From: Cryptosporangium aurantiacum
GTDB lineage: Bacteria > Actinomycetota > Actinomycetes > Mycobacteriales > Cryptosporangiaceae
Assembly: GCF_900143005.1 (NCBI RefSeq)
Contig: NZ_FRCS01000010.1
Location: 62,001 to 126,000 of the forward strand
Direction: 5' to 3'
Length of the DNA stretch: 64,000 nucleotides
Shown here: in pieces, positions 15,658-24,430 of the stretch
Layout of the letters: every line of letters begins with the position of its first letter
Position numbering within the stretch: the stretch's first letter is position 1
Position numbers and translations under genes: made by a program
Notes under the pieces: generated by a model
The model's database searches: none
What the model saw: only the letters and a program-made list of their open reading frames with translations
Told to the model about the DNA's origin: nothing

Positions 15658-17448
15658 TCAGCTCGTCTGCGGCGCCTGGGTGCGGACGTCGTTGAGCGAC
15701 TTCTGCATCTCTTCCTTGTACTTGTCCGGCGACTGGAACCACACGCCGACCTGGTAGGTCAGTTTGCCGCCCGGCTTGTCGGCGAAGAAGTGGCTGAAGT
15801 CCACCGCGTAGAACCCGTCTTCGTTCTTCGGGATCTCGACGTAGGTCGTGGTGGCGTCGAACTTCTTGAGCTTCGGCTCTTCCTCGTCGTCGAACCACGC
15901 CTCGTTCATCGTCTGCTGCTCGGGCGCCGTGCAGCCGGTCGGGCAGCGACGGAGCATGATGTTCAGCCGCTGCTGGTGACTGGTGCCGTCGGTCTTGACG
16001 CAGCCCCAGGCGTTGGCGTCCGGCAGTTCCTCGATCTCGCCGCGCAGGCAGCTCCAGCCCTCCGGCAGACGGAACGCGAACGGCCAGCCGGTCAGGTCGA
16101 GCAGCTGGGTCTTGTCCTCGTCCTGCCAGGTCGGGCCGATGACGCTGACGGTCTCGACGTCGGTGCGGATCGTCGGCGTCGTGCTCGGGAGCGGCGACCG
16201 GGACGGCGACGGGCTCGGGCCAGCCGTGTCCGCCGGGAGCGGGCTCGCCGAGGGGGACGGCGGCGGCTTGGCCACCTGCCTGTCTTCCTCGTCGCCGCTG
16301 TTGATGAACACGACAGCGAACCCGGCGGCAACGATCACCAGTGCCGTGACCGCGGTGATCAGGCCGATCAGCATGCCGGCGCCGCGCTTGGAGCTGTCCG
16401 GCGGCGGGGGCGCGTAGGGCGAGTCGGGGCCGCTGGGCACTGCCGGGTCGGCGTAGGCGGGTGTGCCCTGGCCGGGGTAACCACCGGACTCGGAGTAGGC
16501 GGGCTGCTCGGAGTATCCGGACTGGTCAGGGCTGACGTACCCGCCGGCCGCGAACGGCGCGGCGGGCGGCCCGGACTGCGGGGGCCCGGACTGCGGCGCT
16601 CCCGAGTGCGGTGGTGCGGACTGGGGCGCTGCGGACTGGCCGATCGGGGAGGAGTACGGGTCGCTCGACGGCGGGCCGGAATGGGGTGAAACCGGCTGGC
16701 CGATCGGCGAGGAGTACGGGTCTGGCGCGGGCGGCCCGGACATCGGGGGTCCGGACATCGGCGGTCCGGACATCGGGGCCGACTGGGGCGCGCCGGACTG
16801 GGGTGGGCCGGACTGGGGCGCCGCAGAGACGGGCGCGGAGTACGGGGTCGGCGACACCGGGGCTGAGTACGGCGCGGACGAGGCCGCCGAGTACTGCTCG
16901 GCGGCGGGCGGACCGGCCTGCGTCGGCGGCACGGCCTGGGGCTGCCCCGGGTACGGCTGGCCGGGGTAGGGGCCCTGTGGCTGGCCGGGGTAAGGGCCCT
17001 GCGGCTGGCCGGGCGTCGTCCACTGCTGCGTTTGCGGGCCGGGCGCCGGTGCACCGGCTACTCCGCCAGCCGCGGCCAGCGCCGCGCCGATCAGCGCGGT
17101 GGGGTCGGCCCCCGGCGGGAGCGCCTGCGGGATCACGCTCAGGATCCGCTCGATCCCGCGGCGACCCGGCTCGTACCGGCTGGCTACCCAGGGCCGCGGC
17201 CCCTGCAACTCACCGGCGTGCGCCGCCACGAACTGCGGGTTGGTGGGGTTGACCGATGCGCGGTCACGGTTGACCAGATCAGCGAACGCACTCCGCCAGG
17301 CCTGGTCGGCGCCGGCCTCCGGTGTCAGCGCGACCATCACGACCGGGCGCCCGGTCTGGTCGACGCCGCTGAACAAGTCGGCCACCGCTGCGTGGTGGAC
17401 CAGGCGGACCTGGGTGAACGCGCCTAACTCGTCGCCGGGTTGGGTCAT
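15658..17448 (-). CDS. Single-pass membrane protein with kinase-N-lobe-like head and Pro-rich linker, paralogue 1
   Basis: This 596-residue protein has three parts. Residues about 1-110 resemble the start of an actinobacterial Ser/Thr kinase N-lobe (GRPVVMVALTPEAGADQAW, PWVASRYEPG), but the catalytic Lys of the VAxK strand is missing and no C-lobe follows. Residues about 125-350 are a low-complexity Pro/Gln/Ser/Tyr linker with repeated SGPP and PYSSPIGQ units. A membrane helix (about 360-382) leads to an extracytoplasmic C-terminus with a short Pro/Ser stretch and a globular domain (GWPFAFRLPEGWSC and three more Cys). A paralogue lies upstream on the same strand. Function unknown; a membrane scaffold or sensor is only a guess. 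Confidence 0.8.
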   Translation of the reverse strand: MTQPGDELGAFTQVRLVHHAAVADLFSGVDQTGRPVVMVALTPEAGADQAWRSAFADLVNRDRASVNPTNPQFVAAHAGELQGPRPWVASRYEPGRRGIERILSVIPQALPPGADPTALIGAALAAAGGVAGAPAPGPQTQQWTTPGQPQGPYPGQPQGPYPGQPYPGQPQAVPPTQAGPPAAEQYSAASSAPYSAPVSPTPYSAPVSAAPQSGPPQSGAPQSAPMSGPPMSGPPMSGPPAPDPYSSPIGQPVSPHSGPPSSDPYSSPIGQSAAPQSAPPHSGAPQSGPPQSGPPAAPFAAGGYVSPDQSGYSEQPAYSESGGYPGQGTPAYADPAVPSGPDSPYAPPPPDSSKRGAGMLIGLITAVTALVIVAAGFAVVFINSGDEEDRQVAKPPPSPSASPLPADTAGPSPSPSRSPLPSTTPTIRTDVETVSVIGPTWQDEDKTQLLDLTGWPFAFRLPEGWSCLRGEIEELPDANAWGCVKTDGTSHQQRLNIMLRRCPTGCTAPEQQTMNEAWFDDEEEPKLKKFDATTTYVEIPKNEDGFYAVDFSHFFADKPGGKLTYQVGVWFQSPDKYKEEMQKSLNDVRTQAPQTS

Positions 17449-17621
17449 CGGGGTTCTCGCTCCGCTCGCTTCCGTGCGTGGCCCGCACCCCGGACCGGCC
17501 GTCTTCGGCCCTGAGTAACAGGTCAGCCCGGACGAGGCTACACGGCCCGGCCACCCCCGGAGCCACTTGAGTCACCCTGAGCGGTCCGGTAACAACCCCG
17601 AAATCACGATCAAGGAAAACG

Positions 17622-19652
17622 TTAAGGCGTCTGGGTTCGGATGTCGTTGGCGACCTTCTGCACAGCGGCCCGATCGGTGTGCGGGCTCGTTCCGCGGACG
17701 ACGACCTGCCAGCGCGGCTGCTGGCCCGGGCCGGGGCCGAAGAAGTGGCTGACGACGAGCCCGTAGGCGTTACCCCTTGGGTCCGCGCGCTCGGAGAAGC
17801 TCGTCGTCTCGTCGCCCTCGATGAGCGGGTCGGGCGAGACGTCGCGGTTCATCAGATCCTGGGTCGTGCTGTCGCACGGCGCGTCGCAGTCGCGGATGCC
17901 GACCCGCACGACGACGTTCCCGCCGCCGGGTGGGTGGCAGTTCAGCCCGTCGCGCTGACCGTCGATGACCGCGTCCCCGTCGCAGAACCAGCCGACCGGG
18001 ACGCGGAACGCGAACGGCCAGCCCTCGCGCTGGACGATGTCCGTCTGCTCACCCTCGTCGAAGACCGAGCCGACGACGATGACCGGCAGCGCTTTCTTGT
18101 ACTCGGGGAGGTCTTCCGAGGGCTGCTGGGCGTTGCGGCTCGGCACCGGAGCCGCGGAGCCGCTGGGCGCCGGTGCGGACGCGTCGCCCGTCTCGTCGTC
18201 GCCGGACACGACGAAGAGCGTCGTCATGGCGCAGAACGCGAGGACGACGATGGTGAACGTCCCGACCAGAACGAGGAGCGCGGTGCGGAAACCGCGGCGC
18301 TTCGGCGGGGGCGGCGGAGGCAGCTGCGGGCGCGGGAACGACCCGGTGTTGCCGCCGATCGGTCCGCCGGGGACACCCGGGCTACCGGGGCCGCCTGGAC
18401 CGGGGCCGCCCGGGCCGGGGCCGTTCGGACCTGGGCCGCCAGGGCCTGGGCCTGGACCGTTCGGACCGGGTGCGCCGCGGACCGGGCTGCCGGGGCCGGG
18501 CGCTCCTTGGACGGCGGGGCCCGGAGGGCGCGGAGCCGCCGGGGCGGACGTCGGCGGACCGGGGTGCGGGATCGGGACGGTCGGGTTGTGCGCGCCGGGC
18601 GGGAGCGGACCGTGCTTCGGCGCACCGTCGGCGCGCGCTGCGGCGTCGCCGGTCCGCCCGGTCGGCGTGCCGGCCGGAACCGGGGAGCCAGGCGGAATGG
18701 GGGAGCCGAGCGGAACGGGAGAGCCGGGCGACGCCGGAGAGCCCGCCGAGCCCTCGGGCGGCGCGGGGGAGGCCGGGGGGCCGGTGGGCTCGACGGCCGG
18801 GATCGGCTCGGTCGGCTGCGAGCCGCTGGTCGGTGCGGTGGCGCCGGTGGCGATCGGCCCGGACACCGGAGCGGGCGCCGGCTGCCCCGAGACGGGTTGG
18901 CCGGACGCGGCCTGTGCTGCCGGCAGGCCGGACGCCGGGCGTGCGGCTCCGGGGTGGGGCGGTGCGGAGGTCTGGCCACTGGCTGCCGGTGGTCGGGGCT
19001 GCTGCGCGCCCGCGTTCCCCGGCTGCCCGGCAAACGCCGGCTGCGCCTGCGCGGCCTGCGGCGGCTGCGGTGTGCCCGGCGCGGTCTGGGGCGGTTGAGG
19101 CGTGGCCTGGGGCGGCTGGTGCGGCTGCGGGCCCTGTGGGCTCTGGGGCGCGCCCTGCGGTGTTGGCTGGACGTGCGGTGGCTGCTGGCCCTGCTGCCCC
19201 GGGTGTGGTGCGCTGACGTGCGGACCCTGCTGGCCCGGACCCTGCTGGCCCGGACCGGGCTGCCCCGGTGCACCCGGGTGCGGCGGACGCGGAGCGTGCA
19301 GCAGCGCGCTCGGGTCGGTGCCCTCGGGTACCGCGCCGGGCAGCGCCGCCAGGATCCGCTCAGCACCGCGCCGACCCGGCACGATGCGGCTGGCCGCCCA
19401 CGGACGGCGTCCGTATAAATCACTGACGTGCACGGGGACGTCGAGGGGACCGAGCGTCGTGGCGTCCTTCGCCACCGCATCGGTGAACTCGGCCGACCAG
19501 TTCGGGTCGCGACCGGCCTGCTCCGTGAGCGCGATCAGCACGACCGGCCGCCGACCGTTGCGCTCGAACCCGGTGAACAGCTCGACGGTCGGCGTGTGGT
19601 GGATCAGGCGCAGGCCGGTGAACGGTCCGAGATCGCTCGCCGACGTCGTCAT
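17622..19652 (-). CDS. Single-pass membrane protein with kinase-N-lobe-like head and Pro-rich linker, paralogue 2
   Basis: This 676-residue paralogue has the same plan: a head (about 1-115) with RPVVLIALTEQAG and RPWAASRIVPGRRGAERILAALP, a very long Pro/Gly/Gln linker (about 118-435, with PGPG and GQQGP repeats), a membrane helix (about 445-470), and an extracytoplasmic domain beginning GWPFAFRVPVGWFC and holding four or more cysteines (NCHPPG, RDCDAPC). The VAxK lysine is again absent. GGAG lies 8 bases before the ATG. It is separated from its paralogue by 173 bases in which I see no gene. Conserved ends with a diverged linker suggest selection on both globular parts. Confidence 0.8.
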   Translation of the reverse strand: MTTSASDLGPFTGLRLIHHTPTVELFTGFERNGRRPVVLIALTEQAGRDPNWSAEFTDAVAKDATTLGPLDVPVHVSDLYGRRPWAASRIVPGRRGAERILAALPGAVPEGTDPSALLHAPRPPHPGAPGQPGPGQQGPGQQGPHVSAPHPGQQGQQPPHVQPTPQGAPQSPQGPQPHQPPQATPQPPQTAPGTPQPPQAAQAQPAFAGQPGNAGAQQPRPPAASGQTSAPPHPGAARPASGLPAAQAASGQPVSGQPAPAPVSGPIATGATAPTSGSQPTEPIPAVEPTGPPASPAPPEGSAGSPASPGSPVPLGSPIPPGSPVPAGTPTGRTGDAAARADGAPKHGPLPPGAHNPTVPIPHPGPPTSAPAAPRPPGPAVQGAPGPGSPVRGAPGPNGPGPGPGGPGPNGPGPGGPGPGGPGSPGVPGGPIGGNTGSFPRPQLPPPPPPKRRGFRTALLVLVGTFTIVVLAFCAMTTLFVVSGDDETGDASAPAPSGSAAPVPSRNAQQPSEDLPEYKKALPVIVVGSVFDEGEQTDIVQREGWPFAFRVPVGWFCDGDAVIDGQRDGLNCHPPGGGNVVVRVGIRDCDAPCDSTTQDLMNRDVSPDPLIEGDETTSFSERADPRGNAYGLVVSHFFGPGPGQQPRWQVVVRGTSPHTDRAAVQKVANDIRTQTP

Positions 19653-19810
19653 GTGCCTTCTCCGCCCGGGTCGACCGCTGTCAGTGAACCGATGCGGCCA
19701 GTTCTCGCTGTTCCGAGGCCGATGCCACGGCTGAGCTGGCCTGGAGACTAGCAGCGTGGAGCCAGCCCGGTCGGGTGTCCTCGCGTGCCCGGTCGACTAT
19801 CCGACAGCGG

Positions 19811-20548
19811 TCAGAACGTCGGCGGAGTACCGGATCCGAGCGAAGCTTCGCCGTGGGCGTCCTCGGGCTCGTTCTTCTTGTGCCGACGGGTGCGGATCCA
19901 CTCGATCAGGACCGGCAGGATCGACAGGAAGATGATGAACGCGATACCCGGCACCAGGTACTTGTCGATCGGGAAGTTCTCGTCCACGACATCGCCGAGG
20001 AAGTACCCGAGCAGGACGATTCCGTCGACCCAGAGAATGGCGCCGACGACGTTCCAGAGGAAGAACTGCCTCGTGGGCATGCCGAGCATTCCGGCGACCG
20101 GGTTGAGGAACGTCCGGACGATCGGGATGAACCGAGCGAACACCACGGCCTTGGCCGGGCCGAACTTCACGAACGCCTGCTCGGCCTTCTCGACGTAGAT
20201 GCCCTTGAACAGGCGAGAGTTCGGCCGGTCGAACAGTTTCCGGCCGTACCGGGCGCCCAGGAAATGGCCGAACTGGGCACCGGCGATCGCGCAGATCGGG
20301 CCGCCGATCAGCATCCCGGGCAGGCTCAGAGTCGCGCCGACGATCGTGCCGCCGGTCGCCGACGTGGCGATGCCTGCGAGGAACAGCAGCGAGTCGCCAG
20401 GTAGGAAGAAGCCCAACAGCAGACCGGTCTCGGCGAAGAGGATCGCCCAGATGCCGAACAGGCCGAAGGTCGTCACCAGATACTTCGGGTCGATCGGGTT
20501 CGCGGCGAGCAGCTCGTTGGCGGCGTGGACGGTCTCGGATACCTGCAC
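19811..20548 (-). CDS. DedA family membrane protein
   Basis: This 245-residue integral membrane protein belongs to the DedA (SNARE-associated/VTT) family, implicated in membrane lipid flipping and envelope homeostasis. Landmarks are FAETGLLLGFFLPGDSLLFLAG, the re-entrant region FGHFLGARYGRKLF, the conserved FARFIPIVRTFLNPVAGMLGM block with its essential Arg and Pro, and a closing helix IAFIIFLSILPVLIEWI. The tail is charged. The GTG start has no Shine-Dalgarno, but TAGCCT lies 6 bases before it, so it is probably leaderless. A DedA gene lies in the comparable mycobacterial region near fba. Confidence 0.94.
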   Translation of the reverse strand: MQVSETVHAANELLAANPIDPKYLVTTFGLFGIWAILFAETGLLLGFFLPGDSLLFLAGIATSATGGTIVGATLSLPGMLIGGPICAIAGAQFGHFLGARYGRKLFDRPNSRLFKGIYVEKAEQAFVKFGPAKAVVFARFIPIVRTFLNPVAGMLGMPTRQFFLWNVVGAILWVDGIVLLGYFLGDVVDENFPIDKYLVPGIAFIIFLSILPVLIEWIRTRRHKKNEPEDAHGEASLGSGTPPTF

Positions 20549-20560
20549 GCGCCGAGGCTA
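20548..20560 (-). promoter_or_regulatory. Leaderless promoter/start of the DedA gene
   Basis: On the minus strand TAGCCT (20560-20555), six bases, then the GTG start. There is no Shine-Dalgarno. The geometry equals that of pyrE and purD. Confidence 0.5.
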
Positions 20561-20664
20561 CCGTGGCTTTCCTAGGAGTCGACTGAGCCTGTACCCGGCC
20601 TCTGCTGTGTGCATACGGAGCGTTACCACCCGTTGAGACCCGAATCACGCGTTAGCGTGGGGGG

Positions 20665-22029
20665 ATGGCAGAGCGGCTGATCGTGGTGGGCGCCGACGCG
20701 GCCGGAATGAGCGCGGCCAGTCAGGCGCGACGTCGGCGCGATCATCGGGACCTGGAGATTCTCGCGTTCGAGCGGGGCACACACACGTCGTACTCGGCGT
20801 GCGGCATCCCATATTGGATCGCCGGACTGGTCGAGGAACGTGACGACCTGATCGCCCGCACCCCAGAGCAGCACCGCGAGCGGAACATCGATGTCCGAAT
20901 CGGGCACACGGTGGTCGGCGTCGATCTCGATCGCCGGGCGGTTACCGTGCGCGAACCGCGCGGTGGAGAGACCACCCACGAATTCGATCAGTTGATGGTG
21001 GCAACCGGCGGCGAACCGGTCCGGCCGGACTGGCCGGGCATCGACGGCCGGGGCGTGCACGGCGTCCAGACGCTGGACGACGGTGAGGCGGTCAGCGCCT
21101 CGCTGCGGTCGCGAGACGCCAAACGGGCGGTCGTGATCGGCGGTGGGTACATCGGCGTCGAGATGGCCGAGGCGCTGATCCGGCAGGGCCTCGAGGTGAC
21201 GCTCGTCGAGCGTGCCGAGCAGCCGATGAACACTCTCGACCCGGACATGGGGGAACGGGTCGGTGAGGCGCTGAAGGCGTTCGAGGTGGACGTCCGGATG
21301 GGCGTGACCGTAGAGGGCATCGAGCTGGACGGCGAGGGCTGGGCGCGGGCGGTGACCACCGATGCGGGCGAGTTCCCGGCTGACGTCGTCGTGCTCGGGC
21401 TCGGGACGCAGCCCGGCGTGACACTGGCCGAGGAGGCAGGTCTGCCGATCGGGCCGAGCGGTGGCATCGTCACCGACCGCCGGATGCGGGTTCCCGGGCA
21501 CGACGGGATCTGGGCCGCGGGTGACTGTGTCGAGGTCGTGCACCGGGTGACCGGGCGCCCGGTGGCGATTCCGCTCGGGACGCACGCGAACAAGCAGGGG
21601 CGGGTCGCCGGGATCAACCTCGGCGGCGGCTACGCGACGTTCCCCGGCGTGCTCGGCACCGCCGTGACCAAGGTGTGCGACCTGGAGATCGCCCGCACCG
21701 GCCTCCGCGAGGCCGAGGCGGAGGAGGCGGGGTTCGCGGTGGTCAGCGCGGTGATCGAGTCGCACACGGTGGCCGGCTACTACCCCGGTGCCGACACGGT
21801 GACGGTGAAGCTGGTCGCCGAACGGGGCACCGGACGCTTGCTCGGCGGGCAGATCGTCGGCGGGAACGGTGCCGCGAAGCGCATCGACGTGGTGGCGGTC
21901 GCGCTCTGGAACCACATGACGGTCGACGAGATGACCGGCCTCGACCTCGGTTACGCGCCGCCGTTCTCCCCGGTCTGGGACCCCGTGCTGGTCGCCGCGC
22001 GGGCAGCCTCAGACGCTGTGCACGGCTGA
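20665..22029 (+). CDS. CoA-disulfide reductase/NADH oxidase-like flavoprotein
   Basis: This 454-residue cytosolic FAD-dependent pyridine nucleotide-disulfide oxidoreductase belongs to the CoA-disulfide reductase/Nox/persulfide reductase group. It has the FAD motif IVVGADAAGMSAA, a single redox Cys46 in SACGIPYW (the cysteine that forms a mixed disulfide or sulfenic acid in this group), the NADH motif VVIGGGYIGVEMAEAL, the second FAD motif GIWAAGDCVE, and the C-terminal dimerisation domain (about 325-454). Substrate may be a low-molecular-weight disulfide, O2 or a persulfide; which one cannot be read. Its 3' end overlaps the convergent TetR gene by 21 bases. Confidence 0.93.
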   Translation: MAERLIVVGADAAGMSAASQARRRRDHRDLEILAFERGTHTSYSACGIPYWIAGLVEERDDLIARTPEQHRERNIDVRIGHTVVGVDLDRRAVTVREPRGGETTHEFDQLMVATGGEPVRPDWPGIDGRGVHGVQTLDDGEAVSASLRSRDAKRAVVIGGGYIGVEMAEALIRQGLEVTLVERAEQPMNTLDPDMGERVGEALKAFEVDVRMGVTVEGIELDGEGWARAVTTDAGEFPADVVVLGLGTQPGVTLAEEAGLPIGPSGGIVTDRRMRVPGHDGIWAAGDCVEVVHRVTGRPVAIPLGTHANKQGRVAGINLGGGYATFPGVLGTAVTKVCDLEIARTGLREAEAEEAGFAVVSAVIESHTVAGYYPGADTVTVKLVAERGTGRLLGGQIVGGNGAAKRIDVVAVALWNHMTVDEMTGLDLGYAPPFSPVWDPVLVAARAASDAVHG

Positions 22030-22629
22030 GTCGACCAACCGGGTCACCAGATCGTCGACCTGCAGGTGGAGGTCGGGCCACGGGAAGTTCGGCCGGGCCT
22101 GCCGGAGCGTCACGATGCCGTGCAGCGCGCACCAGAACTGCATCGTGAACAGGCTCGCGTCCACGTGGTCCGGCAGTGCCTGCCGGACGATCTGCAGCAC
22201 CGCCTCGAAGGTTCCCCCGCCCAGATATTGGACGCCGTCGGGCAGTGGTAGGAGCTCCGAGGTGAACAGCACCCGGTAACGCGCGGGGTCGCGCATGCCG
22301 GCGTCCACGTAGGCGTGGGAGATCGCCAGGATGCGTTCCCGCGGATCGTCGCCGGCTTCGGACGCCGCGGCCTCGACCTCCGCGGTGAGCATGTCGAGCC
22401 AGCGGTCCTTCACCGCTCGCTGTAGCGCCCCGAGGTTGTCGAAGTGCAGGTAGATCGACGTGGTGGCGACGCCGACCTTCCGGGCGACGGCTCGCAGCGA
22501 GAGCGAACTCATCTCCCCGGTCTCGGCGAGCAACCCACAGGCCGCGAGGACGATCTCGTCCCGCAGCCGGTCCCCCTCGCCGCGCTTGGCCGGGCGGCGC
22601 CGGGGGCTCGTCGTCGATTCGGCAGACAT
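22009..22629 (-). CDS. TetR family regulator of the divergent MFS exporter
   Basis: This 206-residue TetR repressor has an N-terminal HTH with the recognition segment LRAVARKVGVATTSIYLHFDN (about residues 45-65) and a C-terminal ligand domain typical of the TetR_C_33-like group (VLFTSELLPLP, MQFWCALHGIVTLRQ). The ATG at 22629 is preferred because GGGAG lies close upstream and it begins just before the basic RRRPAKRGEG arm; the frame stays open to 22668. It is divergent from a drug-exporter gene with palindromes in the shared promoter, the classic arrangement for a repressor controlling its neighbour and itself. The inducer is unknown. Confidence 0.92.
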   Translation of the reverse strand: MSAESTTSPRRRPAKRGEGDRLRDEIVLAACGLLAETGEMSSLSLRAVARKVGVATTSIYLHFDNLGALQRAVKDRWLDMLTAEVEAAASEAGDDPRERILAISHAYVDAGMRDPARYRVLFTSELLPLPDGVQYLGGGTFEAVLQIVRQALPDHVDASLFTMQFWCALHGIVTLRQARPNFPWPDLHLQVDDLVTRLVDSAVHSV

Positions 22630-22661
22630 GCACTCCCTCTCTCCGGCGCCCATCTTAACGG

Positions 22662-22715
22662 TTGACACCTGTAAGGCTACAGGCGTACATCTACAGCCGT
22701 TGGGCTACGGCCGTA
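22662..22715 (+). promoter_or_regulatory. MFS promoter with palindromic operators
   Basis: TTGACA (22662-22667) is a consensus -35. The palindrome CTGTA-AGGC-TACAG (22669-22682) lies in the spacer, and GTACAT (22685-22690) at 17-base spacing is a fair -10. A second palindrome, TACGGCCGTA (22706-22715), lies further downstream. A TetR dimer on the first site would block RNA polymerase directly. Confidence 0.6.
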
Positions 22716-22727
22716 CAGGGAGACGCG

Positions 22728-24290
22728 ATGAAAGAGAACAAACAACACCCCGGCTGGACGCTGGCCGTGGTGTGCGCGGCGATATTCATGCTGTTGCTCG
22801 ACCTCACGGTGGTGGCGGTCGCGCTCGGCGAACTCCAGCGCGACTTCGACGCCGACCTCGCCGACCTGCAGTGGGTCGTCGACGCCTACACGCTCCCGCT
22901 GGCCGGCCTGCTGCTCACCGCCGCGACGCTCGGCGATCGGATCGGGCGGCGCCGGATCTTCGCGGCCGGTCTGGCGCTCTTCACGCTCGGTTCACTGGCC
23001 TGCGCGCTGGCCTGGTCGGCGCTGTCGCTGGACGTGTTCCGGGTGGTACAGGGCACCGGCGCCGCCCTGCTCTTCGGCACCGGGCTACCGCTGATCGGGG
23101 CGGCGTTCCCCGACCCGCGGCGGCGCGCCGGGGCGATCGGGGTGTTCGGTGCGACGCTGACCGGCGCGACCGCGGTCGGCCCCCTCGTCGGTGGTGCGTT
23201 GGTGGACGGACCGGGGTGGCGCTGGATCTTCCTGATCAACGTCCCGATCGGTCTCGCTGCGCTGGCGGTGACCCGGTGGCGGCTGACCGAGTCGCGGCCG
23301 GAGAACCCGCGCCGAGCGGACTGGACGGGCACCGCGCTGCTCACCGGTGGGCTGTTCGCGCTACTGCTGGGGCTGATCCGGGGCCACGCGGACGGCTGGG
23401 GCTCGCCGCTGATCGTCGGACTGTTCGTCGTCGCAGGCGTCCTGACCGTGGGTTTTGTCGTGCGGCAGGCTACGGCGGCGCAGCCGATGGTCGACCTGAG
23501 CCTGTTCCGGTCGCCGACGTTCACCGGTGCTGCGCTCTCGGTGTTCACGGTCTCGGCGGTGCTGGTCGGGGCGACCACCTACCTCTCGCTGTACTTCCTC
23601 AACACGCTCGGCTACACGCCGTTCGAGGCCGGACTGCGATTCCTGCCGTGGACGCTCGCCTCGTTCGTCGCGGCTCCGCTGGCCGCGCAGATCGCGCACC
23701 GGGTCTCACCGCGGCTGACCGTGGGCGGCAGCGTGCTGCTGGCCGCGATCGGTGCGGCGATGATGACCGGCCTGGACGGCGACTCGGCATGGACCGTCTT
23801 GATCCCCGGGTTCATCGTCGCCGGGATCGGCATGGGAGTGCAGGGCGCGGTGGTGTCTCAGGTGTCGCTCGCCGCGGTGGAGCCCGCGCGGGCCGGGATG
23901 GCGACCGGTGTGGTCAACACGCTGCGGCAGCTCGGGATTGCGGCGGGCGTCGCGGTGTGGGGCGTGGTCTACCAGGCCCGGGTCGCTGACGAAGTGACGA
24001 CGCGGCTGTCCGGGTCGGCGCTGCCCGACGACTCGGTGCGGTCGCTGGCCGACGCCGCCGGGGCCGGCGCGGGTACGCGGATCGTCGCGGCGGTGCCGGA
24101 GGCGCTGCGGGACCTGGTGAGCGCCGCGGCCCGCGCCGCCGGTGCGGCCGGAATCGGCCGGATGATGCTGTTGGGGGCAATCGTGCTGGCAGTGGCCGGG
24201 GTGGCTGCGGTGATCCTGGTGCGCTCGCCGAAGCCCGCAGCCCCGGTGCCGTCGGAGGAAGTGGCTCCCGCCGCAGTCTCGGCGGTCTGA
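22728..24290 (+). CDS. MFS drug exporter, DHA2 (14-TM) family
   Basis: This 520-residue integral membrane protein is an EmrB/QacA-type proton-driven exporter. Motif D1 is seen in LLLDLTVVAVALGELQRDF, motif A in LGDRIGRRRIF after TM2, and motif C, typical of antiporters, in GATLTGATAVGPLVGGALVD (TM5). About 14 membrane helices are present. GGGAG lies 6 bases before the ATG. The frame is open 22 codons further upstream but that would cover the operator region. The divergent TetR gene and palindromes in the promoter indicate ligand-inducible export. Substrate unknown. Confidence 0.94.
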   Translation: MKENKQHPGWTLAVVCAAIFMLLLDLTVVAVALGELQRDFDADLADLQWVVDAYTLPLAGLLLTAATLGDRIGRRRIFAAGLALFTLGSLACALAWSALSLDVFRVVQGTGAALLFGTGLPLIGAAFPDPRRRAGAIGVFGATLTGATAVGPLVGGALVDGPGWRWIFLINVPIGLAALAVTRWRLTESRPENPRRADWTGTALLTGGLFALLLGLIRGHADGWGSPLIVGLFVVAGVLTVGFVVRQATAAQPMVDLSLFRSPTFTGAALSVFTVSAVLVGATTYLSLYFLNTLGYTPFEAGLRFLPWTLASFVAAPLAAQIAHRVSPRLTVGGSVLLAAIGAAMMTGLDGDSAWTVLIPGFIVAGIGMGVQGAVVSQVSLAAVEPARAGMATGVVNTLRQLGIAAGVAVWGVVYQARVADEVTTRLSGSALPDDSVRSLADAAGAGAGTRIVAAVPEALRDLVSAAARAAGAAGIGRMMLLGAIVLAVAGVAAVILVRSPKPAAPVPSEEVAPAAVSAV

Positions 24291-24430
24291 CCGGGTTCCG
24301 GTGATCGGGCGCGCGCGATCTACCCCGATTGGCGTGATCATTCCCGCTTTGCGGGTCCGGGCGGCTGCGACGTGCCCCGACGGCAAGGAATACTGCGGTG
24401 CGAGAGAGCACGCGACCGAGGAGCGCCCAG

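Noticed and set aside
17679-19418. Long plus-strand open frames opposite the second Pro-rich membrane protein
   Set aside because: Low-complexity Arg/Gly/Pro translations arising from the repeat-rich linker; the minus-strand frame has the conserved globular ends and membrane helix.
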